64,000 bases of DNA from Kytococcus sedentarius DSM 20547 (GTDB lineage Bacteria; Actinomycetota; Actinomycetes; Actinomycetales; Dermatophilaceae), in the NCBI RefSeq assembly GCF_000023925.1, contig NC_013169.1, positions 806,001 to 870,000 on the forward strand, given 5' to 3'. Positions 62,544 through 64,000 of this stretch are shown here, one piece after another. Position 1 is the first letter of the stretch. Each line of letters starts with the position of its first letter. The notes under the pieces are model-generated. The model did no database searches. It had not been told where the DNA came from and worked only from the letters and a program-made list of their open reading frames with translations. The position numbers were made by a program, and so were the translations under genes.

Positions 62544-64000
62544 ATGAGCATCCAGCCGACACAGCCCCCGCTGGCCGACTTCGTCAAGGCCTATGACGTC
62601 CGAGGCCTGGTCCCGGACCAGTTGAACCCGCGCGTCGCCCGCGCCCTGGGGGAGGCCTTCGCCCAGACCGTGGTGCTCCCGGAGGGCATCGACGGGGTGG
62701 CGATCGGCCACGACATGCGCCCGAGCAGCCCGGAGCTGTCCGAGGCCTTCGCGGCCGGGCTCGCCCTGCACGGCGTGGACGTCACCCACATCGGCCTGTG
62801 CTCCACCGACGGCCTCTACTTCGCCGCGGGCCACCTCGAGCTCGCCGGTGCGATGTTCACCGCCTCGCACAACCCCGCCCAGTACAACGGCATCAAGCTG
62901 TGCCGTCCCGGCGCCCGCCCCGTCGGGCAGGACAGCGGGCTGGCCGAGGTGCGCGACCTCGCCCAGTGGATCCTCGACCGTGGTGACGCCCACGAGCGCC
63001 CCGCCGCCGCCGAGCCCGGCGCCGTCGAGCACCGCGACCTGACCGGCGCCTACGCCGAGCACCTGCGCTCCCTGGTGGACCTCACCGGGGCGCGGCGCCT
63101 CGAGGTGGTCGTCGACGCGGGCAACGGCATGGCCGGGCACACCGTGCCGGTGGTGCTGGGCCGGGGGGACGACACGGTGGTGGACTCGCTGCGCGTGGAG
63201 CCGCTGTACTTCGAGCTGGACGGCAGCTTCCCGAACCACGAGGCGAACCCGCTGGAGCCGGAGAACCTGCGTGACCTGCAGGCGGCCGTCCGCGAGCACG
63301 GGGCCGACATCGGGCTGGCCTTCGACGGGGACGCCGACCGCTGCTTCGTCGTCGACGAGCGGGGGGAGCCGGTGACCCCCAGCGCCATCACCGCCCTGGT
63401 TGCGCAGCGCGAGATCGACCGCGCCGTGGCACAGGGGACCCCGGTGGACCAGGTCGCGGTGGTGCACAATGCCATCGCCTCCCGCGTGGTTCCTGAGGTC
63501 ATCGAGGCCGCCGGCGCTCGCCCGGTGCGCACCCGGGTGGGGCACTCCTTCATCAAGGACGAGATGGCCACCCACGACGCGGTCTTCGGGGGCGAGCACT
63601 CCGCGCACTACTACTTCAAGGACTTCTGGTTCGCCGACACCGGCATGCTTGCTGCCCTGCACGTGCTGGCCGCCCTCGGGGAGCACTCCGGTCCGCTGTC
63701 GGAGCTGATGGCGCCCTACGAGAAGTACCCGGCCAGCGGTGAGATCAACTCCCGGGTGGAGGACGCCGCAGCGGCCACCGAGCGGGTCGAGGCCTGGGGT
63801 CGGGAGCAGGGGGCCGAGCCAGACCGCCTGGACGGCCTCACCCTCACTGGTGAGCGGCTGGAGGGGGACACGGTGGGCTACTGGCGCGCCAACCTGCGGG
63901 CCTCCAACACCGAGCCGCTGCTGCGCCTCAACGTGGAGGCGCAGTCCCAGGAGCTCATGGGGCGCGTGCGGGACGCGGTGCTGGGTCTCGTGCGGCAGGA
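62544..64000 (+). CDS. manB: Phosphomannomutase/phosphoglucomutase, 5' part
   Basis: The gene is open to the window end, giving 485 codons without a stop. It has the phosphoserine motif TASHNPAQYNGIK (Ser108), the metal loop DGDADR (261-266), the sugar-binding GGEHSAHYYFKD and the RASNTEPLLRLN phosphate site near the end, so nearly the whole enzyme is here. It interconverts mannose-6- and mannose-1-phosphate for GDP-mannose and cell-envelope glycans. TAGCCT lies eight bases before the ATG. It matches the alpha-D-phosphohexomutase length of about 490-500 residues. Confidence 0.9.
   Translation, partial: MSIQPTQPPLADFVKAYDVRGLVPDQLNPRVARALGEAFAQTVVLPEGIDGVAIGHDMRPSSPELSEAFAAGLALHGVDVTHIGLCSTDGLYFAAGHLELAGAMFTASHNPAQYNGIKLCRPGARPVGQDSGLAEVRDLAQWILDRGDAHERPAAAEPGAVEHRDLTGAYAEHLRSLVDLTGARRLEVVVDAGNGMAGHTVPVVLGRGDDTVVDSLRVEPLYFELDGSFPNHEANPLEPENLRDLQAAVREHGADIGLAFDGDADRCFVVDERGEPVTPSAITALVAQREIDRAVAQGTPVDQVAVVHNAIASRVVPEVIEAAGARPVRTRVGHSFIKDEMATHDAVFGGEHSAHYYFKDFWFADTGMLAALHVLAALGEHSGPLSELMAPYEKYPASGEINSRVEDAAAATERVEAWGREQGAEPDRLDGLTLTGERLEGDTVGYWRANLRASNTEPLLRLNVEAQSQELMGRVRDAVLGLVRQ

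Overview
The window is a high-GC actinobacterial chromosome segment, most likely from the order Micrococcales. The evidence is the strong G/C third-position bias, a WhiB-family regulator, an AccA/AccD/AccE acyl-CoA carboxylase set, an LCP protein, DUF3499, DUF3626 and TIGR03089 family proteins, and many genes whose start codon lies 6-8 nt after a TANNNT -10 box (leaderless pattern). From memory, the gene set and order outside the island match the conserved actinobacterial block that in Mycobacterium tuberculosis runs roughly from Rv3315c (cdd) to Rv3257c (manB). The genus cannot be fixed from the sequence alone.

Layout. 1-2.8 kb holds the end of a nucleoside-type ABC permease, cdd, and a MetP/MetS-type sodium symporter pair. 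2.83-18.9 kb is an integrated mobile island, visibly more A/T-rich than its flanks. It contains a large serine integrase, an array of about eleven imperfect palindromes, a MobF-type relaxase-helicase (TraA-like) without type IV secretion genes, four MFS exporters each next to regulators (AraC, ArsR, TetR, ArsR, TetR), and an intact IS3-family element. This looks like a mobilizable efflux island. 18.9-26.8 kb carries nucleoside salvage (deoA, deoC, uridine-kinase-like, phosphopentomutase/phosphohexomutase-like, purine nucleoside phosphorylase) and an LpdA-type flavoprotein.

26.9-35.3 kb encodes acyl-CoA carboxylase alpha chain, a PfkB-type sugar kinase, an acyl-CoA dehydrogenase with a carboxyltransferase, a siderophore-interacting protein, Maf, a cupin and a truncated Maf-like chimera. 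35.4-43.3 kb has a pair of ABC exporter half-transporters with a divergent HTH regulator, a DUF885 protein, a MOSC protein and a DUF3626 protein. 43.3-50.1 kb has accE-accD facing birA, an adenylate cyclase, an enoyl-CoA hydratase and a two-component system. 50.1-58 kb has GtrA, purK-purE-NYN, an acyl-CoA dehydrogenase, an LCP-azlC-azlD operon and a GT2 glycosyltransferase. 58-64 kb has a 3-oxoacid CoA-transferase pair, a TIGR03089 protein, an AlkA-like glycosylase, whiB, a zincin-like family protein, DUF3499 and the start of manB.

The main points of interest are the island: its covarying palindrome array beside a DnaA-box-like 9-mer, its concentration of regulated MFS pumps, and an IS3 copy that landed in a divergent TetR/MFS promoter with a 4-bp target duplication. 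In the core, the notable points are two gene pairs whose start codons are only 23 bp apart with overlapping divergent -10 boxes, a Maf-SRPBCC-like chimera, and an iron-box-like site before the siderophore-interacting protein gene.
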